DNA of 64,000 nt, taken from NCBI GenBank assembly GCA_025462645.1, contig JAOAPB010000067.1, positions 1 through 64,000 on the forward strand, read 5' to 3'. The notes under the pieces are model-generated. The model was not told the DNA's origin. It was given only the letters and a program-made list of their open reading frames with translations, and did no database searches. Shown piece after piece: positions 16,840 through 26,882 of this stretch. The DNA comes from Edaphobacter sp. Its GTDB lineage: Bacteria; Acidobacteriota; Terriglobia; Terriglobales; Acidobacteriaceae. The stretch's first letter is position 1. Each line of letters opens with the position of its first letter. The position numbers and the translations under genes are program-made.

Positions 16840-18108
16840 CTATCGTGACACAGCGCGGACTAGTGATACTTTGGCCGCATCGACGCTACGCCATGCTACG
16901 TATGCATCTCCGTCTGGCGCGAGGCTCAATGTGGGGTAGCGGTCTCCGGCGTCGTCCGCAGGTACGCGAGACACTGCGGAGAGGTGTCCGCGTGTATCGA
17001 TGCGGAAGATAAACGGCGTCACCTCTTCCCACCTGCCTGTCTGCGATGGGAGGCGCCCGGAGAACGCGATGGCGATCGTTCCGTCGTCTCTGGAGGCAAG
17101 GAAGGGATGGTTCGCGCTCTGTATGCCGCCGCTGACGACGATCTCACGAGAAAAACTTCTACCGCCATCGCGAGACGCGGCCAGACGGATCCCGGGTTGT
17201 TCTCCCGCGGCCGTGTACCAGGAGACGATCAGCTTCTCCTTTTGAAGAGCTACGACGGGCCCGGACTCCGGGCAGCCGAAGATCTTCCATCGGTCTGCCG
17301 CGACACGAACCGGTTCGCCGAAGTGTTCTCCAGCATCAGTGGAAGTAGCCACGGCCACGTCTCTTTCGTTGTCGCCGTAGACATGACGGTACGCGACATA
17401 GACCCTGCCATCGCTCGAAATTGCAATAGAGGGGCGACAGCACGGGCACGCCAGTGTGGCAACCTTGACGTTGCTATGGAAGGTAACTCCGCGGTCCGTC
17501 GATCGAGCAAGGTATACGTTGAAGGTGCCGGTGGCTGCGGAGGTGTTATCTCGCCCATCGAGCCATACGGCATAGACGTCACCGTTTGGCGCAACCGCGA
17601 GCGACGCAAATCCCGAGTAGCTTTTGTCCGTGGCCGGCTTATCCGTAACGAGTGCGGAGTCAGGAGCCTTCGAATCCATACCGCTCGAACGAGCCACCCG
17701 CAGTTGTGTGCCGGTAGTGTCGTTCTTCTCCTGCCACAACGCGAAGGCGTACATGCCCCGCGCTATAAGTTGCGGCGCGTTCTCTGCCGATGTTGTAACG
17801 ACAGCTCCCGGAGAACTCAATGCTGTGGGAGACATCCAGTGCTCACCTCCATCGTGCGACATGCGTAGGGTTAGTGCTGGAACGCTATCGTTCTCTACGG
17901 AAAGAAGGTAGAGACCCCCTGTAACCGTAGCGGCAACGATGGGGCGCTTACCCCCGACCTGTAAAACGCGAGGGTGCGGCTCGAACACGAACGCCTGTTC
18001 TCCGGTTTGCACAAGTGTCTGAGAGCGTCGCCAAAGCAGAAAGCCTGTCACCAGCAGGAGGGCGATCAGCAGCGAACCGGCAATGATACGAATAGATCTT
18101 CGATTCAT
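16840..18108 (-). CDS. Membrane-anchored sialidase-like (BNR repeat) protein
   Basis: 422 residues. An N-terminal membrane anchor (about 7-27) is followed by a predicted six-bladed beta-propeller with several Asp-box motifs (SHDGGEHW, STDRGVTFHS, STDAGEHFGE, SRDGGRSFSR). A CPCCRPSI motif near residue 225 is unusual and could bind metal. Typical sialidase Arg-triad residues cannot be confirmed by eye, so enzymatic activity is uncertain. It begins 47 bp after the TonB-dependent receptor and is probably in its operon, so it may act at the cell envelope on, or with, the receptor's ligand. Confidence 0.78.
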   Translation of the reverse strand: MNRRSIRIIAGSLLIALLLVTGFLLWRRSQTLVQTGEQAFVFEPHPRVLQVGGKRPIVAATVTGGLYLLSVENDSVPALTLRMSHDGGEHWMSPTALSSPGAVVTTSAENAPQLIARGMYAFALWQEKNDTTGTQLRVARSSGMDSKAPDSALVTDKPATDKSYSGFASLAVAPNGDVYAVWLDGRDNTSAATGTFNVYLARSTDRGVTFHSNVKVATLACPCCRPSIAISSDGRVYVAYRHVYGDNERDVAVATSTDAGEHFGEPVRVAADRWKIFGCPESGPVVALQKEKLIVSWYTAAGEQPGIRLAASRDGGRSFSREIVVSGGIQSANHPFLASRDDGTIAIAFSGRLPSQTGRWEEVTPFIFRIDTRGHLSAVSRVPADDAGDRYPTLSLAPDGDAYVAWRSVDAAKVSLVRAVSR

Positions 18109-18155
18109 CGATCATCCTTTAAATAGTGGTGCGCTTGTATAGCCTTTACCCTTAC

Positions 18156-21008
18156 TTAGAACGTCAGTCGCATCGCCAGTTGTACCTGTCGCGGATCTCC
18201 TACGGCTGTTGCTCGCCCGAAGGTCGAGGTCGGCGTGGATGGGTAAGCTCCCGTGCCCCATGTGCCGTTCGGGATCATATCGTTCCGGTGATTGAGGGCA
18301 TTGAACGCTTCAGCAATTCCTTCGAGCTTTACCCGGTCGGTCAGGCTGAAGGTACGGCTCAGACGCGCGTTGAGGCTGAAGAAATCGAAGCCGATCCCGG
18401 CGTTCCTGCCGATCACCGTGCCGGGAAGAGCCTGTCTGCAGGAGAGGGTCAATACGCCACCGACACAAGGCCGGAGAGTCGTTCCCTGAAGGCTCGTGGT
18501 TCCTGTGACGATGTTGAAGGGAAGTTTGGAGTAGTACTGCAAGATGCCGCCCAGCCGCCATCCATGGCTGAGATGATCGACCGCTCCATGAGCGGGGCTG
18601 GTGGGCGAGTGAACGCTCGTGTCAAAGATGACGCGGTGCCTCTGATCGTCGTCGGAACGGCTGCGATCCTCGCCGACGAAGAAGTTGTTGATCGGAGAAC
18701 TGAAGAAGAACTCGCCTACGTCGTCGATTGCCTTCGACCAGGTATAAGAGAGGCGGAAGCTACCCCAGGCGACGGGCCGCTGCACAAATGAGACCGCCAG
18801 ACCATCGTAGTAGGAGTCGGCCTTCGAGTCATAGGCGCGACTGTTAGCGTAGGCTGGATTTGGCCGCGTTCCGTCCGGATTGATGTTGGTGTTGATTGAC
18901 GTGATCAGGTGAAGTCCGCGCACATGCTGGTAGCTGATGCCGAGGGTACTGTGATTGGAGAGTTGCTGTTCGACCTCAAGACTGGCCTGTTGCGAATAGG
19001 CGTTCTGAATATTGCGATTCATCAATGTGAAGTTGAGCAGAGCGTTCGTAGGTGGAGCGGCTGCAACATTCGGGAAGACAGGGGCTCCGGGATCTCCCGG
19101 AGAGAAGGTGTAACTGAGGAGCTTTGCCTGATTCACGTTTGTAGTGTTGGAAGCCGAGAGCAAAGCATTTGCCAGAGCGCGCAGCGGAATCCGGTCGTAG
19201 AACAGCCCGTAGCTTCCACGCACGACGGTGCGCGAGTTGGCGAAGGGCGACCACGCAAAGCCGACGCGCGGAGAGATGTTGTTGGTGTCGGTGTGGATCG
19301 TCTGCAAGAACTGAAGGTCATAGCGAACTCCTGCATTGAGGGTGAAGCTGGGACTTAGCTTCCACTCATCCTGAACGTAGAAGCCGATGTTGGGATTAGT
19401 TTGCGAGACGGCCGGAACACCAAATGACTGGGTGTAGCCCTGTGTGTTGTAGGCGCCGGATTGGAAGGCGGCGAGCGATGCGAACGTATAGGCTCCGCGT
19501 AGCGACTGGGGAAATGTAATGGTGTCGTTGTTATAGAGAAGATCGATACCAGTCTTGATGGTATGTGCTCCGCGCTGCAGCACGAGGTTATCGACCACCT
19601 CGTAGAGATAGTTGAGTCTGGCTATCGGCGACGAGGAGAAGCGACCGAACTGAGCTACACCCGAGATCGTTACGGCTGGGCCGAGCTCATCGTTCGGAGG
19701 GGCGTTGAGGTTGTCATAGGTGAACTGACCGCGCGTCTCGTTGAAGGTTCGCGGGGAGAGTGTTGCGATATTGCTGATGGCAAGAGTGTGGTTGGTGTCG
19801 CGGACGGCCGTACCGAAGCTGACGGCAGCAAGGCCGCCAACTCCACGGGCATTGATGCTGTCGAGGGTATAGAGACTGTAACGGCCATTGAACTGGTCGC
19901 GCTCGTTGAATCGGTGATCGCCGCGTACGAAGAAGTTCGTGGTGTGAACGGTAGTCGGATAGAGCGTTGTTGGCCCAGACCCAACACTGAGGAGAGGGGC
20001 CTTGTAGCCGACCGCTTGCAGGCGGGTATTGATCGTGGCGGCGGTTGCTGGACTAATGGTAATGATGCCGTTGGTGTTCAACCGGCGCTGCTCAAAGTTG
20101 CCATAGAGAAAGGTACGGTCACGTTGCAGTGGACCGGAGAGGCTTGCTCCATACTGTCCTTGCGTCAGCGGTAGCTTGCCTCCTGATAGCGCGTTGTTCG
20201 CGTTCAGGCGTTGATTCTGTAAGTAGCCATAAAGGCTGCCGCGCAGGTTATTGGTGCCGCTTTTTGTGATGACGTTGAAGTAGCCTCCGAGTGCGCGACC
20301 GAACTCCGCCTGACCGCCGGAGGTAACGACCTGGAACTCACGGACTACATCGAATCCATAGAAGTTGCCGGCGAGCCCGGCAGCGTCATCATTGGCGGAG
20401 AGCCCGTCCACGATGAAGCCGTTCGAAAAATTTCGCTGGCTATTGATGGAATAGCCTTGTCCAGGAACCGGGGAGGTCTCGGCGAAGGTCTGGGTGCTGG
20501 CAGTGTTCGTTGGGGAGACGCCGGGGACAAGAAGGGCGAGGTCGAGATAGTTCCTCCCGTTATAAGGGAGATCGGTAGCCTCGGCTTGGCTTACCGTTTG
20601 AGTAATCTGGCTGCGGTTCTCTTCGAGGAGAGGCGACTGGGTGCTGACCTCGACGGTTGTTGCGTCTGACTGCACACTCAGATTAATGGAGAGGTCGAAT
20701 GCTGCACCCACGGTAAGGTTCACCTGACGCCTTACCCCTGCAAAGCCGAGCTGCTGGACGCGGAGCTCGTATCGGCCCACAGACAGATAGGGAAAACGGA
20801 AGCGGCCCTGGGAGTCCGACGTGGCTTTTCTGGTCTGATTGGTCGCAGCCTCTGTTGCTTCAACCGTTGCGTTGGGAACAATCGCGCCGGTTGGATCAAT
20901 CACTCGTCCTGTAATGGAAGCGGTAGTGAGAGTCTCTTGTGCCCATGCACAGGAACCATAAATGAGAAGAAACAGGATGGATAGGAAAATAGCTCTGGGT
21001 CGAAACAC
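18156..21008 (-). CDS. Oar-like TonB-dependent receptor with carboxypeptidase-regulatory domain
   Basis: 950 residues from a GTG start. It has a signal peptide ending ...SCAWAQ, then a carboxypeptidase-regulatory-like beta-sandwich (ASITGRVIDPTGAIVPNATV), a plug domain (YSINSQRNFSNGFIVDG, GQAEFGRALGGYFNVITKSG) and a C-terminal beta-barrel ending in ...QVQLAMRLTF, with a terminal Phe as usual for outer-membrane proteins. Such receptors are abundant in Acidobacteriota and take up or bind large ligands with TonB energy. The ligand is unknown. The upstream Cys-rich genes and downstream BNR gene on the same strand suggest a functional group. Confidence 0.92.
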   Translation of the reverse strand: MFRPRAIFLSILFLLIYGSCAWAQETLTTASITGRVIDPTGAIVPNATVEATEAATNQTRKATSDSQGRFRFPYLSVGRYELRVQQLGFAGVRRQVNLTVGAAFDLSINLSVQSDATTVEVSTQSPLLEENRSQITQTVSQAEATDLPYNGRNYLDLALLVPGVSPTNTASTQTFAETSPVPGQGYSINSQRNFSNGFIVDGLSANDDAAGLAGNFYGFDVVREFQVVTSGGQAEFGRALGGYFNVITKSGTNNLRGSLYGYLQNQRLNANNALSGGKLPLTQGQYGASLSGPLQRDRTFLYGNFEQRRLNTNGIITISPATAATINTRLQAVGYKAPLLSVGSGPTTLYPTTVHTTNFFVRGDHRFNERDQFNGRYSLYTLDSINARGVGGLAAVSFGTAVRDTNHTLAISNIATLSPRTFNETRGQFTYDNLNAPPNDELGPAVTISGVAQFGRFSSSPIARLNYLYEVVDNLVLQRGAHTIKTGIDLLYNNDTITFPQSLRGAYTFASLAAFQSGAYNTQGYTQSFGVPAVSQTNPNIGFYVQDEWKLSPSFTLNAGVRYDLQFLQTIHTDTNNISPRVGFAWSPFANSRTVVRGSYGLFYDRIPLRALANALLSASNTTNVNQAKLLSYTFSPGDPGAPVFPNVAAAPPTNALLNFTLMNRNIQNAYSQQASLEVEQQLSNHSTLGISYQHVRGLHLITSINTNINPDGTRPNPAYANSRAYDSKADSYYDGLAVSFVQRPVAWGSFRLSYTWSKAIDDVGEFFFSSPINNFFVGEDRSRSDDDQRHRVIFDTSVHSPTSPAHGAVDHLSHGWRLGGILQYYSKLPFNIVTGTTSLQGTTLRPCVGGVLTLSCRQALPGTVIGRNAGIGFDFFSLNARLSRTFSLTDRVKLEGIAEAFNALNHRNDMIPNGTWGTGAYPSTPTSTFGRATAVGDPRQVQLAMRLTF

Positions 21009-21065
21009 GTTGACTCCGATAAATCGGCATGACGCAAATAGCGCGATGCGGGCCTTTGTTTTGTT

Positions 21066-21494
21066 TCAGGCGAGGAGGGTCGTCGGAGGAGGGCCGCGTT
21101 TCTGCTGCGATCGATCGAAGGAGATTCGACCTTGAGCTTCGATCTGCGGACGTTGTGCAGGATGCGACAGGATCTCGGCGAAGAGAAGAGAGGCTAACGC
21201 AAGCTGGAAGCTGTGTCCATGCACGGTCGCCGGGGATGCCGGGGTGTACGGGCATCTCTCGACTACTTGAGCCAAACCGTGGGAGTGCGATGGGTTGTCG
21301 TTTGGCGCGAGCGACATCCTGTGCATCGAGCAGGCATGTTTGCCATGGGTTCGGCAACATGCCGGCAAGGTGGTTTCATTCGGGACTTGCAGGGAGGTGA
21401 ACGGGAGAAGGAGCAGCGACGAAAAGATGGCGAGAAGGATTATGGCGCTCGTTCGCCATACCCACGACTGCCGATCTCTTCCTGGGAGCTGCAT
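21066..21494 (-). CDS. Exported Cys/His-rich small protein (paralogue A)
   Basis: About 142 residues from ATG 21494 (AGGGG upstream). It has a membrane/signal segment (IILLAIFSSLLLLPF), then LPACCRTHGKHACSMHR with four Cys and several His, later RCPYTPA, and a C-terminal KRGPP motif. It is clearly paralogous to the protein at 21700. The clustered Cys/His residues suggest metal or redox binding in the envelope, but I know of no characterised function. It sits just upstream of the TonB-dependent receptor gene and is probably co-transcribed. Confidence 0.65.
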   Translation of the reverse strand: MQLPGRDRQSWVWRTSAIILLAIFSSLLLLPFTSLQVPNETTLPACCRTHGKHACSMHRMSLAPNDNPSHSHGLAQVVERCPYTPASPATVHGHSFQLALASLLFAEILSHPAQRPQIEAQGRISFDRSQQKRGPPPTTLLA

Positions 21495-21699
21495 GATTAC
21501 GTTACCCCTGTCTATGGGAGCTATGGACGCCTCTGGGTCGAGCGCGGAGATCATCAGGCTTCGTACCGGACAAAAAGGATGAGCCTTCGCTGCAAATGAT
21601 GCAGGCGTCTTTTGACGCGATGAAAGACGATCGCGAGAGCACTATGGGCTAGAGTCCATCAAGGTAATGCAGAATCTCTCTGCGCAGGTTCAAGTGTGG

Positions 21700-22077
21700 C
21701 TATGCGAGGGAGAGTTGCGGGGGGCCGCGTTCCTGCATGGAGCGATCAGGTTCGATCCATGCACAAGCATGCTCTGACGCTTTGTCTGCGGAGCTAACTG
21801 CGAGCCGGATAAATAGAGGAGCAGAGGCGTGAAGGGAAAGGTCATTGCGCTGGAGAGGAGCAATGGCCTGTGGGTAAGCTGGGCACTTCTCCCGAACGGC
21901 CGAGAGCCTAATCCCCTGAGACTGCTCATCCAGCACAGTCTTCGCGCAGTGATGCGCACCGTTCCGCCGACAGCACGCCGGAAGATTGCCATTCACGTCT
22001 GCAGTGAGAGCAAACAGCGGCGATACCAGCGGCAGGCTGAACAGAAGAAGAAGCGAGATGGCCAGAAGACGGCGCAT
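21700..22077 (-). CDS. Exported Cys/His-rich small protein (paralogue B)
   Basis: About 125 residues from ATG 22077 (MRRLLAISLLLLFSLPLVSP). A signal peptide is followed by LPACCRRNGAHHCAK, later KCPAYPQA, and a C-terminal ERGPPQLSLA. The order of motifs (CC-R-x(2)-G-x-H-x-C, then CP, then RGPP) is the same as in the gene at 21066. The spacing between the Cys motif and the RGPP end is preserved while the sequence between them has diverged. The function is unknown; metal binding is a guess from the residues. Confidence 0.65.
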   Translation of the reverse strand: MRRLLAISLLLLFSLPLVSPLFALTADVNGNLPACCRRNGAHHCAKTVLDEQSQGIRLSAVREKCPAYPQAIAPLQRNDLSLHASAPLFIRLAVSSADKASEHACAWIEPDRSMQERGPPQLSLA

Positions 22078-22152
22078 ACTCGCGATTGTAGCGCACGCCG
22101 GGGACAACCGCATTCTCTGGTGTTGACGTCGAAGGGGGAATTTGAGTCTATG

Positions 22153-23097
22153 TCAATGGCGTAAGGGTCTGGCTTCAGAGCGCAACAGCGGCTTGAGATC
22201 TACCTCGAAGAAGTGAATCTTGTCTGCTCCCTCGGTCGTACTCACCGAGAGGTCCTGTAGCATGGACGGCTGCAGGTTGAGTTCACCCATATGGAGCGTC
22301 TGCATCTTCGTCGGGCTGCTGGTTGCAACAATTGGCGCGGTCAAGGTTTGTGAGCCTAGGTGCACGACGAATTGAGAGCCTGTGGCGACGCTGGGTTTCG
22401 CTGTGCTGTACAGGATGCTCACGTCGAGCTTTCCTGACTCATTCACGCGTACGTTCCAGCGAAGCGCGTTGCCCTTCTTCTCCAGGCCGTCGACATAATA
22501 GCGTGCAGCCTTGCCATCGCCATAACTGAAGTCCACTCCGTCCGTCGTCGCGTCAAAGCCGAGGAGCCGGTTGTTTCCCCAATGCGTCCCGAGGAGTCTC
22601 CCTTGTTTTGCTTTTACTCCATCTGTGGTCTTCAATACGATGACAGAGTCGACGGCATCCGGCGCAGTTGCGGGTACGCGTACGCTGAGATATTCGCTGC
22701 CAACCCGTTCCAGCTTCAACGGCTTCTTCGCGGGATCGCTTAGCAGATATGCAGTACTGACCTGGCTGAGCAAACCGCCAACTACCAATCGACGATTCGC
22801 GGGCCACTCAAAGACGTGGAGGTAGACGGTATTTTCTTTCACGGTGGAGTCGCCCCAGGCTTGTCTATCGAGTGGCGTGCGCTGCGTTCCACGGATACTT
22901 TCGGCATTCACCGACATCCATCGCCCAATGCTTTCGAGGGTCGCAACATCGGGCGGATCGATGGTGCCATCACCACGCGGACCAATGTTGAGAAGGATGT
23001 TGCCTCCCTTTGCTGCTGCCTTTGCCAGTAGCTGAATAAAATAGGAGAGATTCTCTCTGTTGCGGCACACCCTATGCCAGGTCAAAACATTGGGCAT
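22153..23097 (-). pseudogene. Alpha-L-fucosidase (GH29), C-terminal fragment
   Basis: About 300 residues match the end of the GH29 catalytic barrel and the C-terminal beta domain: LAKAAAKGGNILLNIGPRGD, then RWMSVNAESIRGTQRTPL. The N-terminal catalytic part, including the Asp nucleophile, is absent. The N-terminal part is found on the opposite strand immediately upstream (23121-23450), so an inversion with loss of the middle has split the gene. The fragment cannot be an active fucosidase. Confidence 0.8.
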
Positions 23098-23120
23098 CGG
23101 AGCGAAAACGAGTGGGGTTT

Positions 23121-23450
23121 ATGAAATATCGATGGAAGGCGTGGTGGATTCGTCCCACAGCGGCGGCAATCTTCACCATCTCAGGAATAGCAGGGGCACA
23201 GAATCCGGCATCCGACGCGCAGAGACGATCGGAGGCAGCCAATGAGCCGATGCAGAGCGGCGCGGCAGCCCAGCGCGATACGGCTGCAATCTGCGACGCC
23301 CAGACGGGTTGGTATGCGGATGCACTCAAGACGCGCGACGAACGTTTGGCATGGTGGCGCGAGGCGCGCTTCGGCTGTTTCATCCACTGGGGAGCCTACT
23401 CCGTACTGGGTGGAGAGTGGCAAGGCAAACTTATCAAGAATGAATCTTGA
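23121..23450 (+). pseudogene. Alpha-L-fucosidase (GH29), N-terminal fragment, inverted
   Basis: It starts at ATG 23121 with a signal peptide-like segment. It ends in [20 protein letters not shown] and VLGGEWQGK, the canonical start of the GH29 catalytic barrel, then runs into unrelated sequence and a stop at 23448-23450. It is head-to-head with the C-terminal fragment on the other strand, and the breakpoint lies within about 23090-23120. Confidence 0.78.
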
Positions 23451-23511
23451 TTTTTATAGGCAATTGTACCGCGTCGCACTTCTACTCAAGCTGCTGGCAA
23501 TCCTAATGTCG

Positions 23512-26500
23512 CTAAAGAGGGAGGGAGAGAATGCCGACGAGCGGAATGCCAACCCAGGTGGGTCGACTGTTGAGCTCATAGAGTAGCTCGTAGAGTGCTT
23601 TCTCCAGTAAATAGCCGTTGAGCTGGAGCTGAGCCTCCGCAGATGGGGGAATGAGATGTGAGTTCGCAGCAACGATGGATTGATGGTAGGTGCGGAGGAA
23701 TTCTGTGGATACGGCGTTTTGCCAGAGGCGAGCCCAAGCTTCAATGTTTCTGGCGTCGTCGGGTCTGCGTTGAGCAAAGGCGTTGAGACCAGCGTAGGCG
23801 GCGTAGCTGAAAGAGCGCAACATGCCGGCAACGTCTTTGAGGGGCGACTGTTTAGCGCGTCGCGTGGGGAGGTCGCGTGCGGGTTCGCCTTCGAAGTCGA
23901 GGATGACGTAGTCACCACGCGAACGTAGCACTTGTCCAAGATGATAGTCGCCGTGGATGCGGATGCGCTGGCCGGCGTTAGCGGGCGGGATGGAAGCGAT
24001 GGAGCGGGCACGAGAGAGGAGTTTGAGACGCCAACTGAGAACAAGCGCAGCGTTGTCGGCAACAGCGTCGGTCAGGTGGGACATACCTCGTTTTAGTGCC
24101 CCAAGAGAGAGGGATATTTGTTGTTCGATTCGGTTGGCCTCTGATGTGAGGTCACTGGAGGTGAAGGGTTCTGCGAGAAAGGCCGGGTTGTCGGTTGGTG
24201 TGGCAAGTGCAAGATGCATCTCGGCAGTACGGCGGCCAAGGAGAGCGGCAGCATCGAGATAGAGACCGGCGTGTTCACGGGCGAGCGAGGAAGGCTCATT
24301 ATCTGAGAGGAAGCTAGGAGAGCTGCCCGTGTCTTGTAGTGCTGGCAAAATTGCGACGCTGTCGTAGTACAGAGAGAGCTCATCGAGCGTCCACTGCCAT
24401 CCATCACCTTCGTTTTCAACGAGGCCTTGCAGCATTGCAACGGTGGTGGGGTCGCCGTCTTTGGAGTTGAGCGTGATATCGCCGAGGAATGGGGCAATTC
24501 GGGTGAAATGCGTAGTCTCGGTGAGGAATCTGCCTATCTCGGTATCGGGATTTTCGCCAGGCTCGAGACGGCGAAATATCTTCATGATGAGTTTGGCGTC
24601 GTAGATGATCGACGTGTTTGATTGTTCGGCGGAACCGGTGCGTGCGGGAAGTGGATTGTCCCCTCGAACTTCAGCGAGTGTGCTGCTGCTGTGACCTTGC
24701 AGCATGCCGGCTCGACTATTAAGTACGCCGTTCGTTGCGATGATATTGAGTATGGCCTGACGGACGTCTTCGAGTGCAACGGCGTCATGAAGGATGGCAG
24801 GGCCGGTAGACGTACTGACGGTTGCAAGGATGTTTGCGGGATCGATAGCGCGAATTGTCTCGGCAGTCTCACCAGAGCTGATGGCGAGGGGGAGTTGATA
24901 GATGTTGGTGGTGTCATCGTCGTAGGTTAGTTGTAAGAAGATAAGAGCGGCGTTAAGGCCGGGGAGCTCTGCAGCGTCGAGCACCTCGATGGTTTTGGTA
25001 GTGCGCGATTTTGCGCCGAACCAGCGCTGACGTGGCAGATAGGTGATGAGGAGTTGCTGGAGAAGTACCAGGCCGGGGCCGGTTAGAACTCCTCCGATGC
25101 CTTGATGGAGGAGATCGAGAATCGGCTCTTCTTGGGGGACCTGGACGGGCTCAGGGAGCTCGGGCGCAAGCTGGAGCTCTAGCCACAGGAAGGAATAGGG
25201 GGCAAGCGTGAGCGGATATGGCTGTGTGGAGATGGTGGGAAAGGTGACGTAGCCCAGCATCTCGACGGGGATCATGCCTGAGAATCTGCTCAAATCGAGT
25301 GAGACGGGCTGCGAGAAGCGAGAGAGATTCGCTACGCAGAGGACAATCTCATTGCTGCCATTTTCTTCGTATTGACGAATATAGGCAAGGATCTTTCTAT
25401 TGTCGGGATTGAGGAATTCCTGTGTGCCGCGCCCGAAGACATGGAAGAGCTTACGGAGCGCAATCATGTTGCGCGTCCACTGCAGGAGCGACGATTGATC
25501 GGATTGCTGCGCTTCGACGTTGATGGATTGATATCCCCAGATGGGATCAGTGATGACAGGGAAGTAGAGCCGCGCTGGGACCGCAGTGGAAAAACCGGCA
25601 TTGCGGTCCGAGTTCCACTGCATGGGAGTACGGACACCATTGCGGTCGCCGAGGTAAATGTTGTCTCCCATGCCGATCTCGTCGCCGTAGTACATGATGG
25701 GGGTTCCGGGAAAGCTGAGCAGAAGCGAGTTGAGCAGTTCGATGCGGCGGCGATTATTGTCGACGAGTGGTGCGAGGCGGCGACGAATGCCCACATTGAT
25801 GCGCATGCGGGGGTCGGCAGAGTAGGCGAGATACATATAGTCACGTTCGTCATCCGTGACCATTTCGAGGGTGAGCTCGTCGTGATTTCGCAGGAAAAGT
25901 CCCCACTGACAGTTGTCCGGGATCGCGGGGGTCTGGGCCATGATGTCGGTGATGGGAAGACGATCTTCCTGGCGGAGAGCCATATAGATGCGCGGCATCA
26001 AGGGAAAGTGGAAGGCCATGTGGCACTCGTCGCCATCGCCGAAGTAGGGGCGGACGTCGGTGGGCCATTGGTTGGCCTCGGCAAGAACTAGACGATTGTT
26101 GTAGTCGGCGTCGATCGCGGCGCGAATCTTTTTGATCACGGCGTGAGTTTCAGGGAGATTCTCGCAGCTGGTGCCGTCACGTTCGACGAGATAAGGAATT
26201 GCATCCATGCGAAGCGCGTCGACGCCCATATCGAGCCAGAAGCGCATGGCCTTGAGCACTTCTTCGATGACAACAGGATTGTCGAAGTTGAGGTCGGGCT
26301 GATGTGAGAAAAAGCGGTGCCAATAGTAGGACTTTGCCACCTCGTCCCAAGTCCAGTTGGATTTCTCCGTGTCGGTAAATATGATGCGAGCATCTTTGAA
26401 GAGTTGATCGGTCTGTGACCAGACGTAGAAGTCGCGCTCGGGCGAACCCGGAGGGGCGTTGCGCGCAGCCTTGAACCATGGGTGTTGGTCGCTGGTGTGA

Positions 26501-26826
26501 TTGATGACAAGCTCGATCATGACCTGCATGCCACGAAGATGAGCGGCATCGAGGAACATTTTGAAGTCATTAAGAGTGCCGTAGCTGGGGTTGACGTCGA
26601 CGTAGTTGGCTATATCGTAGCCGTCGTCGCGTAAGGGAGAGGGAAAGAAGGGAAGCAGCCAAAGGCAGGTAACGCCAAGATCCTGCAGGTAGTCGAGCTT
26701 GGACATCAAGCCGGGAAAGTCGCCTATGCCGTCCGCATTCGAGTCCATGAAGGCGCGAACGTGAATTTCATAGATGATCGCGTCTTTGTACCAAAGTGGA
26801 TCGGTGGCGCTTCCGGCTTTTTTCAC
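23512..26826 (-). CDS. treS: Trehalose synthase-maltokinase fusion
   Basis: 1104 residues. The N-terminal ~550 are a GH13 trehalose synthase that interconverts maltose and trehalose: [20 protein letters not shown], nucleophile in [13 protein letters not shown], acid/base in [10 protein letters not shown], and LRNHDELT. The C-terminal ~500 are a maltokinase ([52 protein letters not shown]), which makes maltose-1-phosphate with ATP. The product feeds the GlgE enzyme encoded 56 bp upstream on the same strand, so together they turn trehalose into alpha-1,4-glucan. Both domains look complete. Confidence 0.94.
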   Translation of the reverse strand: MKKAGSATDPLWYKDAIIYEIHVRAFMDSNADGIGDFPGLMSKLDYLQDLGVTCLWLLPFFPSPLRDDGYDIANYVDVNPSYGTLNDFKMFLDAAHLRGMQVMIELVINHTSDQHPWFKAARNAPPGSPERDFYVWSQTDQLFKDARIIFTDTEKSNWTWDEVAKSYYWHRFFSHQPDLNFDNPVVIEEVLKAMRFWLDMGVDALRMDAIPYLVERDGTSCENLPETHAVIKKIRAAIDADYNNRLVLAEANQWPTDVRPYFGDGDECHMAFHFPLMPRIYMALRQEDRLPITDIMAQTPAIPDNCQWGLFLRNHDELTLEMVTDDERDYMYLAYSADPRMRINVGIRRRLAPLVDNNRRRIELLNSLLLSFPGTPIMYYGDEIGMGDNIYLGDRNGVRTPMQWNSDRNAGFSTAVPARLYFPVITDPIWGYQSINVEAQQSDQSSLLQWTRNMIALRKLFHVFGRGTQEFLNPDNRKILAYIRQYEENGSNEIVLCVANLSRFSQPVSLDLSRFSGMIPVEMLGYVTFPTISTQPYPLTLAPYSFLWLELQLAPELPEPVQVPQEEPILDLLHQGIGGVLTGPGLVLLQQLLITYLPRQRWFGAKSRTTKTIEVLDAAELPGLNAALIFLQLTYDDDTTNIYQLPLAISSGETAETIRAIDPANILATVSTSTGPAILHDAVALEDVRQAILNIIATNGVLNSRAGMLQGHSSSTLAEVRGDNPLPARTGSAEQSNTSIIYDAKLIMKIFRRLEPGENPDTEIGRFLTETTHFTRIAPFLGDITLNSKDGDPTTVAMLQGLVENEGDGWQWTLDELSLYYDSVAILPALQDTGSSPSFLSDNEPSSLAREHAGLYLDAAALLGRRTAEMHLALATPTDNPAFLAEPFTSSDLTSEANRIEQQISLSLGALKRGMSHLTDAVADNAALVLSWRLKLLSRARSIASIPPANAGQRIRIHGDYHLGQVLRSRGDYVILDFEGEPARDLPTRRAKQSPLKDVAGMLRSFSYAAYAGLNAFAQRRPDDARNIEAWARLWQNAVSTEFLRTYHQSIVAANSHLIPPSAEAQLQLNGYLLEKALYELLYELNSRPTWVGIPLVGILSLPL

Positions 26827-26882
26827 TGGTTTCCCTCGTGCTATGGCTTGCTGCAGTTCTATTTGCTGAATTGAGTGTAGGC

